45,595 nucleotides of DNA from an uncultured Collinsella sp. (lineage in GTDB: Bacteria; Actinomycetota; Coriobacteriia; Coriobacteriales; Coriobacteriaceae). The first letter of the stretch is position 1. Every line of letters begins with the position of its first letter. The translations under genes and the position numbers were made by a program. A model generated the notes under the pieces. The model ran no database searches and was not told the DNA's origin. It saw only the letters and a program-made list of their open reading frames with translations. This document shows positions 37,408 to 45,280 of this stretch, one piece after another. The stretch is from the NCBI GenBank assembly GCA_902493375.1, contig CABUPH010000016.1, positions 1-45,595 on the forward strand. Direction: 5' to 3'.

Positions 37408-38061
37408 CTAATACACCTCGCCGGCGCGCAAACGGCGCAGACACTCCTCGTAACCAGCGTCCTTGCCAAACAGCGCACTGGTGCCCAAGATAAATCCGTC
37501 CGCGCCAATGGCGGACAGGTCGCGCACGCGCTCGGGCGAGCAGGCGCCGTCGATCATGAGCTTGAAGCCAAAGCGCTCCTTCAGCGCGGCAAGGCGACGC
37601 ACCTTGTCGTTCGTGAACTCGATAAAGCTCTGACCGGCAAAACCCGGATTCACCGTCATGACCATCACGTAATCGCAGAGGTTCAACATCTCCTCGATCT
37701 CGGAGATAGAGGTGTCGGGGTTCACGGCGATACCGGCGCTCTTGCCGAGGGACTTAATCGCGGCGAGTGTCTTGACCACGTAACGCTCGGACTCCGGATG
37801 GATATAGATGATGTCCGCGCCGGCGGAGGCGAAAAGTTCAACCTTGCTGGCAGGATTCTCGACCATAAGGTGCACGTCGACGAGCTTGTTGGTGGCAGCT
37901 CGCACGGCCTTGATGTCTTCGAGACCCATGGCGAAATTGGGAACGAAACTGCCGTCCATCACGTCGCAATGGAAGATGTCGATGCCGGCGGCGTCGAGAT
38001 CCTCGACGGTCGCACGCAGATTGCCGTAGTCGGCGCACATGAGACTGGGGCAGAGCAGCAT
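37408..38061 (-). CDS. Ribulose-phosphate 3-epimerase family protein, AlsE-like
   Basis: 217-residue TIM barrel. Metal and catalytic segments are present: HCDVMDGSFVPN, VDVHLMVENP, IHPES, MTVNPGFAGQSF, MIDGAC. Several details are closer to D-allulose-6-phosphate 3-epimerase (AlsE) than to housekeeping Rpe: PSLMC instead of PSxLxAD, HPE, PGFAGQ instead of PGFGGQ, and GTSALF near the end. With an RpiB next to it, an allulose/allose route is plausible. AAGGAG precedes the ATG. Two operators lie over the promoter. It could still be a second ribulose-phosphate epimerase. Confidence 0.85.
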   Translation of the reverse strand: MLLCPSLMCADYGNLRATVEDLDAAGIDIFHCDVMDGSFVPNFAMGLEDIKAVRAATNKLVDVHLMVENPASKVELFASAGADIIYIHPESERYVVKTLAAIKSLGKSAGIAVNPDTSISEIEEMLNLCDYVMVMTVNPGFAGQSFIEFTNDKVRRLAALKERFGFKLMIDGACSPERVRDLSAIGADGFILGTSALFGKDAGYEECLRRLRAGEVY

Positions 38062-38103
38062 AGTGAACTCCTTATCTGCTCGGTGATTATCTACTCGGTG
38101 GTA

Positions 38104-38152
38104 ATTAATCGTTTAACCTTTATCTACAGTCTGGCTGATTAATCGTTTAACC
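38104..38152 (-). promoter_or_regulatory. Two LacI-type operators over the epimerase promoter
   Basis: Read on the minus strand, GGTTAAACGATTAAT occurs at 38104-38118 and 38137-38152, with 34 bp between copies. The distal copy includes a possible -35, TTAAAC, followed after 18 bp by TAGATA. Binding would block the promoter. A third, partial TGTTAACC lies at about 38157-38164. Confidence 0.65.
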
Positions 38153-38326
38153 ACGTTGTTAACCTGCAGGCTTTTCCAGATTCACAACGTTGCCATATTT
38201 GCCTATCTAGCTGGTATCATGCAGGAGCCCGCACCACGAAACGCTGTCGTATTCCCTAGGAAGAAATCCCGCTACGCGGACAGCAGCAGCCAGGGGCCGC
38301 AATCCGCAGACCTGAGCCCGGACCCC

Positions 38327-39070
38327 CTACGCTCCAGGCGTGATCAGGCGCGCGCACTGGGCGATCTTCTCGTCATAGGACTCCGCGATAATCGACACAC
38401 CATCGAACCCAAACGCGCGAACATTCGAGAACTGATGGAACTTCGAGCTGTCGCACAGCACGTACGCCTTATTCGAATTCTCGCGCACGATGCGCTTCTT
38501 CGCCGCCTCAACGTAGGAGGGCGTCATGACGCCGCGGTCCTCGTCAATCGCGTTGGTCCCGATAAACGCCTTATCGAAGTACAGATCGCGCAGGATCGAT
38601 TCGGTCATAGAACCGCAGAACGAGGAGTTCACATAGTTGAACTCGCCACCCACCACGATGAGCTGGGCGCGCGTCTCGCTCTTAATCAGGCACGCCGAGG
38701 CATCCGTCGTGTAAATTGTCACGTCGCGGTCGAGCAGCAGACGCAGCAGCGCCGTGCAGGTGGAACCCGAGTCCAAGTAGAGCGTGTCCCCGTCCTCAAC
38801 AAAACGCAAGGCGACTTGGGCAATCTGTTCCTTCTCACTCCCGTGTAGGCCCGAACGCGTCGAGATACTCACCTCGTGGACAGCCGAGAGGAGCCTCACC
38901 GCGCCGCCCGAAAGATGCTCAACCTTGCCAAGCGCCTCCAGCTCCTTGAGGTCGCGACGTAGCGTCGAAATAGAGACGCCCGGCAGCTCCTCCTGCAGCT
39001 CGGAAATCCTCGCGAGGCCCGACTTCTGCAGGCACTCTACAATTCGCTCCTGGCGCTCATACGGAATCAT
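38327..39070 (-). CDS. DeoR-family transcriptional regulator
   Basis: 247 residues. The N-terminal DeoR helix-turn-helix (YERQERIVECLQKSGLARIS, then SISTLRRDLKELEALGKVEHLSGGA) is followed by the DeoR sensor domain with LYLDSGSTCTALL, VVGGEFN and DKAFIGTNAIDEDRGV. This domain usually binds a sugar phosphate. I chose MIPYERQE at 39070, which has GAGAGG upstream. It lies downstream of the PTS gene on the same strand and is its likely regulator. Confidence 0.93.
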   Translation of the reverse strand: MIPYERQERIVECLQKSGLARISELQEELPGVSISTLRRDLKELEALGKVEHLSGGAVRLLSAVHEVSISTRSGLHGSEKEQIAQVALRFVEDGDTLYLDSGSTCTALLRLLLDRDVTIYTTDASACLIKSETRAQLIVVGGEFNYVNSSFCGSMTESILRDLYFDKAFIGTNAIDEDRGVMTPSYVEAAKKRIVRENSNKAYVLCDSSKFHQFSNVRAFGFDGVSIIAESYDEKIAQCARLITPGA

Positions 39071-39196
39071 ATTGGGAACCTCTCCAAACCACTCTGCTTC
39101 ACGCTCGTTCATTTCTTTTCGAAAAGTGTAACGCACAAGCAGAATAGCGGCCGCCACCTGTTGCGATGACGACCGCTTAATCGATTGACCTACCCT

Positions 39197-39217
39197 CTCG
39201 TTCACAATTTGAACGAG
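39197..39217. promoter_or_regulatory. Palindrome between PTS and deoR genes
   Basis: Arms CTCGTTCA and TGAACGAG, 5-bp centre CAATT. A second short hairpin, CTCTTC/GAAGAG, lies at 39245-39260. The first could be a DeoR operator or part of a weak terminator; no T-run follows on the minus strand. Confidence 0.4.
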
Positions 39218-39294
39218 GTTGACACACCTCGCGTAAGCGCGACGCTCTTCAAGCGAAGAGAACGACCCTAGGAGAGGCGGCGCATCCGGGGCTC

Positions 39295-40671
39295 TTAGGC
39301 GAGCTGATCCTCCTTGCCGGTGAAGGCGAAGGCAAGAACACCGGCCACGACGGCGGAAATGAGCATGCCGACCATAGCCCAAGCGAAGTTCATGGGGTCG
39401 GAACTCACGAAAGCCGGGAACGTAGTGACGGAACCGAAGGTGAACGCAGTGGTGACGACCTTCATGATACCGAGGAACGCGCCGCCGACGGCACCGCCGA
39501 TGATCTGCGCAAGCCAGACCTTCTTGTTCTTCACGAGCATACCGAACAGCGTGGGCTCGATGATGGCGGACAGGGCGATCGATACGACACCGGTCATCGC
39601 GAAGCTCTTGAGCTTCTGGTCGCGGGCCTTGAGGAACACGCCGAAGGCGCAGCCGATAACGGCGAAGTTGCAGGCGAAGGTGAAGGGGCAGATGTAGTCG
39701 AAGCCGTTCTGAGCGATGTTGTTGATCATGATGGGGTTCACGGCCCAGTGGATGCCCATGGACACCAGCACGGACCAGCCGCCGCCAACCAGCACGCCGG
39801 CGAACACGGAGCTGCGCTCGATCAGCCAGTTGACCACGAAGGCGATGGCCTCACCAGCGTAGACGCCCAGGGGACCGATGACGAGCATGGTGAGCGGAAC
39901 CATAACGATCAGGGAGATGGCGGGCAGCACGACGAGCTTGAGCATCTCGGAAACGTGCTCATCGAGCCACTTGTACAGGTACGAGTAGACCCAGACAGAC
40001 AAGATGGCAGGGATAACCGTGGAGTTGTAGTTCATGAGAACCACGGGGATGCCGAAGAAGTCCGTCATGGCGCCGTTGCCCGCGTCGCCCATGAGGGCGA
40101 TGAAGTCCGGGTAGAGCAGGCACGCGCCGAGCAGCGCCGACAGGTACGGGCTCGCGCCGAAGCGCTTGCCGGCGGAGAAGCCGAGCAGCACGGGCAGGAA
40201 GTAGAACACGCTCATGGCCAGGGTGTACAGGATGGTGTAGGTACCCGTGCCCTCAGCGATGATGCCGAGCTGGGCGGCCAGGATAACGAAGCCGCGCAGG
40301 ATACCGGAGCCGGCCATGGCGGGCAGCAGCGGGGCAAAGATGCCGGAGATCGCGGAGAAGACCTGGCTGACGATGCTCTCGCCCTCGTCCTTGGTAGCAG
40401 CGGAGATTTCCACGCCCGAACCCTTGACCAGCGGCTCAAACTTCTCGTACAGCTTCGGGACCTCAGTGCCGATGAGGACCTGGTACTGACCGGCCTTGTT
40501 CAGCGTGTTCACAACGCCTTCGACTTCCTTGACCGCAGCGTCGTCGCAAGCCGCGTCGTCTTTGAGATTGAGGCGCAGGCGCGTCGCGCAGTGCGTCATG
40601 CCCGAGATGTTCTCGGGACCACCGACGGCGTCCAGAATCCCCTGAGCCATCGCGTTCCAGTCGCGTTTCAT
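39295..40671 (-). CDS. PTS sugar transporter EIIBC, glucose/beta-glucoside superfamily
   Basis: 458 residues. The EIIB domain (1-~85) carries the phosphorylated Cys in MTHCATRLRLNL. The EIIC domain (from ~105) has about ten helices, with YYxLPxLLG-like FYFLPVLLGFSAGKRFG, PDFIALM and the conserved IIEPTLFG. No EIIA domain is fused, so it must be supplied elsewhere. GGGAGG, placed over the stop of the upstream gene, precedes the ATG. It forms an operon with the TIM-barrel epimerase. The substrate is unknown. Confidence 0.93.
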   Translation of the reverse strand: MKRDWNAMAQGILDAVGGPENISGMTHCATRLRLNLKDDAACDDAAVKEVEGVVNTLNKAGQYQVLIGTEVPKLYEKFEPLVKGSGVEISAATKDEGESIVSQVFSAISGIFAPLLPAMAGSGILRGFVILAAQLGIIAEGTGTYTILYTLAMSVFYFLPVLLGFSAGKRFGASPYLSALLGACLLYPDFIALMGDAGNGAMTDFFGIPVVLMNYNSTVIPAILSVWVYSYLYKWLDEHVSEMLKLVVLPAISLIVMVPLTMLVIGPLGVYAGEAIAFVVNWLIERSSVFAGVLVGGGWSVLVSMGIHWAVNPIMINNIAQNGFDYICPFTFACNFAVIGCAFGVFLKARDQKLKSFAMTGVVSIALSAIIEPTLFGMLVKNKKVWLAQIIGGAVGGAFLGIMKVVTTAFTFGSVTTFPAFVSSDPMNFAWAMVGMLISAVVAGVLAFAFTGKEDQLA

Positions 40672-40674
40672 TGG

Positions 40675-41613
40675 TTACCTCCCCATTGCGCAGAAGAGCT
40701 CGCGGACAAGCTCGGCTGCCTTAATCGCGTCGTTTGCATCGATAACGGATTGGATCTTCTCCATGCTTACGGCCTCGATGGCGTCGTTGAGCAGATGGAT
40801 CATCTGGTCGTTCTGTGCAGCCTCGCCGGCAGCGGGCTCGATGACCGGGAACGTGTCGAAGTAGATTGCGCTGTCGTAACCGTGCTTCTTCACGTAGTAG
40901 AGGAACTCGAGGGTCTTCACCGGCGTGGACGTACCAATCATAAGGCCATCGTCGAAGCGACCGTTGCCGTCGTTTAGGTGAATGCCGTAGAGCTTGCCCT
41001 CGCGGCCGAACAGGTCGGCGGCCATGGCAGGGTTCTCGTGCTTCATGAGCATGTGGCAGTAATCCAGCGTGACGCCCAGGTTCGGGCGGTCTGCAGCGTT
41101 GAGAATCATGCCGGTCATACCCATGGAGTCGATGAACGCGTACGCGCGCTCCTCGTAGGGTTTGTACTCAATCGAGATCTTGAGGTCGGGCGCGTAGTCG
41201 CAAACCTTCTGGAATGCGGCTACGAGCTGGTCGAAGACGCGAGCGTAGGCGATCTGGAAGCTGTAGTCAAAGCCGTCGTGGCCGAGCCAGATGGTCACCG
41301 TGTTGCCACCGGCAGTGCGGCAGTAGTCGCACGCCTCGTAGCAGAGCTCAAGGGCTTCCGCGGCAAGGGCATCATCGGCATTGCCCAGGTCACCGTTGAG
41401 GAAGGCGTTGCGGAAGCGCAGCGCGCAGCCGTTCAGCTGCAGGTCGTGAGCTGCGAGCTTGGCGGCCATGTCCTCAGCCGTGACACCTGTGCAGTGCTCG
41501 GGGTAGTTGAGGTCGACGTGCGTGAGGCCCACGCTCTGGAACTCCGCGAACACGCGATCAAGATTCTTGTCGCCATCGCGAAAATAGGAGTTGATACGAG
41601 TTGCAAGCTTCAT
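40675..41613 (-). CDS. Sugar phosphate isomerase/epimerase (xylose-isomerase-like TIM barrel)
   Basis: 312 residues. AP-endonuclease-2/xylose isomerase-like fold: THVDLNYPEHC near the start, a metal-site Glu in ISIEYKPYE, LDYCHMLM, GIHLNDGNGRFDDG and YFDTFP with late acidic residues. Such enzymes epimerise or isomerise free or phosphorylated ketoses. I chose MKLATRINSYF at 41613, with AAAGGA upstream; the frame extends to 41742 without family likeness. It is first in the operon with the PTS gene, 3 bp apart, so the two probably handle one substrate. Confidence 0.88.
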   Translation of the reverse strand: MKLATRINSYFRDGDKNLDRVFAEFQSVGLTHVDLNYPEHCTGVTAEDMAAKLAAHDLQLNGCALRFRNAFLNGDLGNADDALAAEALELCYEACDYCRTAGGNTVTIWLGHDGFDYSFQIAYARVFDQLVAAFQKVCDYAPDLKISIEYKPYEERAYAFIDSMGMTGMILNAADRPNLGVTLDYCHMLMKHENPAMAADLFGREGKLYGIHLNDGNGRFDDGLMIGTSTPVKTLEFLYYVKKHGYDSAIYFDTFPVIEPAAGEAAQNDQMIHLLNDAIEAVSMEKIQSVIDANDAIKAAELVRELFCAMGR

Positions 41614-41729
41614 GCTTCTACGTCCTTTACCTTCGTCCTTGATCGTTTCTGCCCGTTCGAGCACCTGATCTATATCCGTAATTCGATAAGGGCCGCCGCC
41701 TGCGCGCCGGGGCTTACCCTGTGACATGT

Positions 41730-41758
41730 AGATTACTGCCACATAAGTTCATTTTCAA
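41730..41758 (-). promoter_or_regulatory. Promoter of the epimerase-PTS operon
   Basis: On the minus strand TTGAAA (41753-41758), a spacer of 17 bp and TAATCT (41730-41735). The leader to the start codon would be about 110 nt. Confidence 0.6.
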
Positions 41759-41802
41759 TCAGTATTTTTCACTCTTTTTCTCATTGTGTCAGAGTTTTTC
41801 AC
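41759..41802. promoter_or_regulatory. Two direct repeats next to the -35
   Basis: TCAGTATTTTTCAC (41759-41772) and TCAGAGTTTTTCAC (41789-41802), 12 of 14 bases equal, 30 bp apart and directly upstream of the -35. The place suits an activator or a DeoR-type regulator. Confidence 0.5.
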
Positions 41803-41993
41803 CGTATAAAGCCATCTACCTTGTGGTTTTGCTGTTAATCAAGTTTGACCATTCTTGAAGTTACCTGATTTTTTCTGAATTAATTTGCCGTTTATCGGTA
41901 AAAATCGACCGCTCACGGCTGACGGCGACGCAAGATGGAAGATACTTGCATGAGGAAAAGCACTGAATTCCCAGCGCCGATTCGAATGACGCG
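41803..41993. other. Non-coding AT-rich stretch before the tRNA-end repeat
   Basis: No gene is supported. It holds a short TTCGAAT near 41970 that looks like a degraded tRNA T-loop, but no complete fold can be drawn. Confidence 0.4.
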
Positions 41994-42105
41994 ATTGGTG
42001 ACGCGAGCGTCGACGGCCCGAATCTGCCGTCGGCCCCCACTAACCAAAAACGGCGCCGCTCACGCGACGCCGTCATATTCCCTGGTGCCCCCGGGCGGAT
42101 TCGAA
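41994..42105. repeat. 112-bp direct repeat with tRNA-Arg 3' end, distal copy
   Basis: Matches 45169-45280 with 8 differences. The last 43 bp (CGCGACGCCGTC to GGATTCGAA) are identical and include 23 bp of the tRNA-Arg gene end (CCA, acceptor strand and T arm). After 42105 the sequence differs (AACTCCCCCCCC). A shorter third piece, ATTGGTGACGCGGGTGTCGA, lies at 42127-42146. It looks like the outer attachment-like end of an island. Confidence 0.8.
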
Positions 42106-42290
42106 AACTCCCCCCCCCGCGGGGAAATTGGTGACGCGGGTGTCGACGGCGCTGAGCGCTCCGTGTTTTGGTATGTGGATATGGCAGCCATCAACCTTTC
42201 TCGGCATGTGAAACTCTAGGCACATATGAGCTACCTGAGCGACGCAACACATGCGCTCCATCTATCCCAACAAGCTCCAGCGGTACCCGC

Positions 42291-42375
42291 ACTTCCCATT
42301 TCGTGTAGAAAAGGGCCTGTATATACTTCCCATTTCGTGTATTGAATCAGGTAACCACACTTCCCATTTCGTGTA
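42291..42375 (+). repeat. Three direct repeats with 34-bp period before the broken ATPase gene
   Basis: ACTTCCCATTTCGTGTA begins at 42291, 42325 and 42359, exactly 34 bp apart. The 17-bp core is perfect in all three while the 17-bp spacers differ. The last copy ends 23 bp before the ATPase start. Same number, same period and same place as at 8732-8812; both cores fit CC(A/C)ATTT followed by TGT after 1-2 bases. Confidence 0.88.
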
Positions 42376-42398
42376 TACAGCAGCTAGATTGGGCAATC

Positions 42399-42560
42399 AT
42401 GTCAGTATTCAGACGTACGGCCTACAATAAACTCCTCGATTGGAAAGCGAGCAATGGATCCCGAGCCATCATGCTCGAGGGGGCCCGCCGCGTTGGAAAA
42501 AGCACCCTTGCCCAAGAGTTTGCGCAGTCCAAATACAAATCCCACCTCGTGATCGACGAA
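42399..42560 (+). pseudogene. Broken DUF4143 ATPase, N-terminal piece
   Basis: The first ~54 residues (MSVFRRTAYNKLLDWKASNG, then IMLEGARRVGKSTLAQEFAQ) match the start of AAA_14/DUF4143 ATPases and include a full Walker A. Likeness stops after HLVIDE, where the terminator and the restriction genes begin on the other strand. The rest of the ~450-residue protein is absent from the window. The upstream 34-bp repeats are intact. Confidence 0.8.
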
Positions 42561-42570
42561 TCTGTTGCGA

Positions 42571-42607
42571 GTGAAAAAAGAAGACCGGAGACTCAACTGG
42601 TCTCCGG
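42571..42607 (-). terminator. Terminator of the restriction-modification operon
   Basis: Stem CCGGAGAC/GTCTCCGG with a 7-nt loop, then on the minus strand TCTTCTTTTTTCAC. It lies at the junction with the ATPase fragment. Confidence 0.82.
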
Positions 42608-42635
42608 CCTCATTTCTAAAAAACGTCTCGTGGTT

Positions 42636-43850
42636 CTACTCGTGCTGTCGGGCTTCTACCAGCCTGCAGAAGTCGTTGACGCTCATGAGCCATTCCCTTT
42701 GCGCGGGCGTGTAGGTTTCGAACAGCGATGAGGGCACAACGAGGCTGAGCCTGTCCTTAGCCATAGCTCGTGTGTAATCCTCACTTACGGCGGGCTCAAG
42801 TGTTACAAGATGCTTGTCCTCGATTCTGTCAGCCTCATCAAGCACCTGACGCCAACGCTCCTTGATGGTTGTCTTGGCACCGAGCATCGTCAGTCGAGCG
42901 ACAGGGAACTTGGGGTCGTGGTAATCGTCAATAGAGGGAAAGATGAAATCCGGCTTTGATTTGCCCTCGGTGTATTTCTGCGCCGAGTAGCGTATGCCCC
43001 TAGCATCGAATAGCATCGAGAGTTGATTCTCGAACGCCGTCCCCGCACGGGACTTGCGGCGCTGGAAGGCCGACATAGTGGTGCGCAGCACGCCATCAAC
43101 ATCAAGCGCCGAGCCAAGGTATGGCGCGAGGTCGCGCTCCAAGAGATGCCGCTCAAAGACGCGGAACAGCATCTCTTCGCGTTCGTAACAAGCGACCAAG
43201 CAGCCATCCGGGTCGCCCGTCCAATCGAGCTTTCCAAGGGTGGAAGCTGAGTAGGCTGAGAAGTCTGCCCCTTTGGGGAAGGACTCGCCGAATTTCTCGA
43301 TCATACCGTCGAGGAAGTTCTCCGCTGCGATCGGCATGCTAACTTCGATGCCGATGGACTCCAAAATCCTTGCGGCGATCGACGTGATGCGCGTATCCTC
43401 CCGAGCAGAGGGCGTAAAACCCTTCTCGCCAACCCCGTCGAGCGCGAAGAGCCAGCGAACTTGAGATTCCGCCGTACTCCCCGCTCGGGCAAATAGGATT
43501 ACGACCTCCTTGGCTTCGTGTAGGGCCAAAACCATGAGGTCGCCCGGACGGGCCATGCCCATGGCAGCATTATCGTTGTAGTAGAGCCTATACTCAGTTC
43601 TAGTTGGATGCTTCCTGCGGGCGTCGTACCAAGTGGTATAACCATGGTCGAATATAGGGTCTGCACCATCATCGAGATATGCGAAGGTAGTTCGCATCCC
43701 CTTTATGTCATCGTCTCCGAAAAGCGCGCGCAAAGGCCCCACGCCGTTGAATTCGTGCTGGTGGCTTTTATTGGCCCCCATGATGTCAACGCCCGCGAGG
43801 GTTTTCGCGACAGCACCGTCAAAATACGCGCCAAGTACTCCATAGTCCAT
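42636..43850 (-). CDS. EcoRII-like type II restriction endonuclease
   Basis: 404 residues. The C-terminal half resembles the EcoRII catalytic domain, a PD-(D/E)XK nuclease: AGTAFENQLSMLFDARGI, KPDFIFPS, DYHDPKFPVARLTMLGAKTT and KERWRQVLDEADRI. The N-terminal half would be the effector DNA-binding domain of a type IIE enzyme. EcoRII cuts at CCWGG, so that or a close site is likely (inference). The ATG lies 1 bp after the methyltransferase stop, so the nuclease is made only after the protecting enzyme. Confidence 0.88.
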   Translation of the reverse strand: MDYGVLGAYFDGAVAKTLAGVDIMGANKSHQHEFNGVGPLRALFGDDDIKGMRTTFAYLDDGADPIFDHGYTTWYDARRKHPTRTEYRLYYNDNAAMGMARPGDLMVLALHEAKEVVILFARAGSTAESQVRWLFALDGVGEKGFTPSAREDTRITSIAARILESIGIEVSMPIAAENFLDGMIEKFGESFPKGADFSAYSASTLGKLDWTGDPDGCLVACYEREEMLFRVFERHLLERDLAPYLGSALDVDGVLRTTMSAFQRRKSRAGTAFENQLSMLFDARGIRYSAQKYTEGKSKPDFIFPSIDDYHDPKFPVARLTMLGAKTTIKERWRQVLDEADRIEDKHLVTLEPAVSEDYTRAMAKDRLSLVVPSSLFETYTPAQREWLMSVNDFCRLVEARQHE

Positions 43851-43851
43851 C

Positions 43852-45000
43852 CTAGAACACCTCCATCATCAACTTCGCGACCGAGCGCACGACCGGCACG
43901 GTCACGGAGTTGCCGAACTGCCTGTATGCCTGAGTATCCGACACCGGGATGATGAACTCATCGGGAAATCCTTGCAGGCGCGCGCATTCGCGGGGAGTGA
44001 GTTTACGAGGGTTTTTTCCTTCCTGCCCGACCAGAATCTCGCTGCCATCCTTGTGGTACCGGGCGGAAAGCGTCCTTGTCGTGTCCTCTGGGCCGACCAT
44101 CGAGTATCCAAAGCCGTGGCCCGCCGCCTCATGCTTTTCGCGATAGGCGCGCAGATAGGCCCATAGCTTATCCGAAATGGTGTAGCGTTCGTTTGGTTGC
44201 TCTTCGAGGATTTCCCCTAGCGTATGTCCCGGTCCCGGCACCTCAAGGTCATCCCACGAGAAGGGAACTTCCTCCCTGAACCCCACGATGTAGATGCGCT
44301 CCCTGTGCTGGCACGTCCAGTTTTTTGAATCAAGCACTTTCCAGAAAATATGGTATCCAAGGTCCTCCTCAAGCGTCTGTCGTATGACCTTGAAGGTCTT
44401 CCCGCCGTCGTGACTCGTAAGGTTCTTAACGTTCTCAAGCAAGAAGGCCTTCGGGCGCTTGTCGCGTATGATGCGAGCGACCTCGAAAAAGAGGGTTCCC
44501 TGCGTTTTATCCTCAAAGCCGGTGGGTCTCCCCAAAGATTGCTTCTTCGAAACGCCTGCAAGGGAGAATGGCTGACAAGGAAAGCCTGCGAGCAGGACAT
44601 CGAAGTCCGGTATATCGTTTGATGCGACCTGACGGATGTCGCCCGCCGGGGTCTCTCCATAGTTCATCCGGTAGGTTTTCTGGGCGAACTTATCCCACTC
44701 GCAAGAGAAGACGCACCTACCGCCAAGCTCCTGGAACGGCATTCGTATACCGCCGATGCCCGCGAAGAGATCGCAGAAGGTAAAAGGCGCGTCGCTGCGC
44801 TCCCCTTGGTCAAATGGAGCCCCCGCATCGAGCGATGCGATAAAGGCGCATTCAGCCGCCGTTGGACTAGTATCCCCAGACTCCCAGCGCCGAACGGTGC
44901 GTTCGCCAGACGAGCCCATACCAAGGGCGGCGGCGAACTCCTTTTGGGTGAGGTCGAGGTCAATTCTCTTTTGCGCTATATCAGCTGCATTTAGTTGCAT
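43852..45000 (-). CDS. dcm: DNA (cytosine-5) methyltransferase with N-terminal HTH
   Basis: 382 residues. An XRE-type helix-turn-helix fills residues ~5-50 (DLTQKEFAAALGM, TVRRWESGDTSP). The C5-methyltransferase motifs then follow in order: I DLFAGIGGIR, IV GFPCQPFS with the catalytic Cys, VI ENVKNL, VIII QHRERIYIVGF, IX RKLTPRECARLQGFPD and X QFGNSVTVPVV. All are intact. The HTH may let the enzyme repress its own operon, as in M.EcoRII-type systems; an imperfect palindrome ACGGTCAAACTGT lies upstream at 45024-45036. Paired with the nuclease at 42636. Confidence 0.95.
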   Translation of the reverse strand: MQLNAADIAQKRIDLDLTQKEFAAALGMGSSGERTVRRWESGDTSPTAAECAFIASLDAGAPFDQGERSDAPFTFCDLFAGIGGIRMPFQELGGRCVFSCEWDKFAQKTYRMNYGETPAGDIRQVASNDIPDFDVLLAGFPCQPFSLAGVSKKQSLGRPTGFEDKTQGTLFFEVARIIRDKRPKAFLLENVKNLTSHDGGKTFKVIRQTLEEDLGYHIFWKVLDSKNWTCQHRERIYIVGFREEVPFSWDDLEVPGPGHTLGEILEEQPNERYTISDKLWAYLRAYREKHEAAGHGFGYSMVGPEDTTRTLSARYHKDGSEILVGQEGKNPRKLTPRECARLQGFPDEFIIPVSDTQAYRQFGNSVTVPVVRSVAKLMMEVF

Positions 45001-45168
45001 GGGACGCCTATCTTGGTTGAAAAACGGTCAAACTGTCCTGTATTTACCACAGCGTTAGTCTATCACCCCGAGCGGACATGTCTTCCCCTTGCTTCAGTCC
45101 GCCTCTAAACCCCGTAGCATCAACTGGGCTTTAGGGCTTGGACACTCTACCGGAGGGCTCTAGACGCA

Positions 45169-45280
45169 ATTGGTGACGCGGGTGTCGACGGCCCGAATCC
45201 GCCGGCGGCCCCCGCAAACCAGAAACGGCGCCGCTCCCGCGACGCCGTCATATTCCCTGGTGCCCCCGGGCGGATTCGAA
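45169..45280. repeat. 112-bp direct repeat with tRNA-Arg 3' end, proximal copy
   Basis: Partner of 41994-42105. This copy is joined to the complete tRNA gene. The 3.06 kb between the copies hold the ATPase fragment and the restriction-modification genes. No integrase gene is present in the window. Confidence 0.8.
45225..45248 (-). terminator. Hairpin after tRNA-Arg
   Basis: ACGGCG/CGCCGT arms, followed on the minus strand by TTTCTGGTTT. It lies 10 bp after the CCA end. Confidence 0.6.

Noticed and set aside
41960..41990. A second tRNA fragment around TTCGAAT
   Set aside because: Only the T-loop-like heptamer is visible; no acceptor or anticodon arm can be folded.
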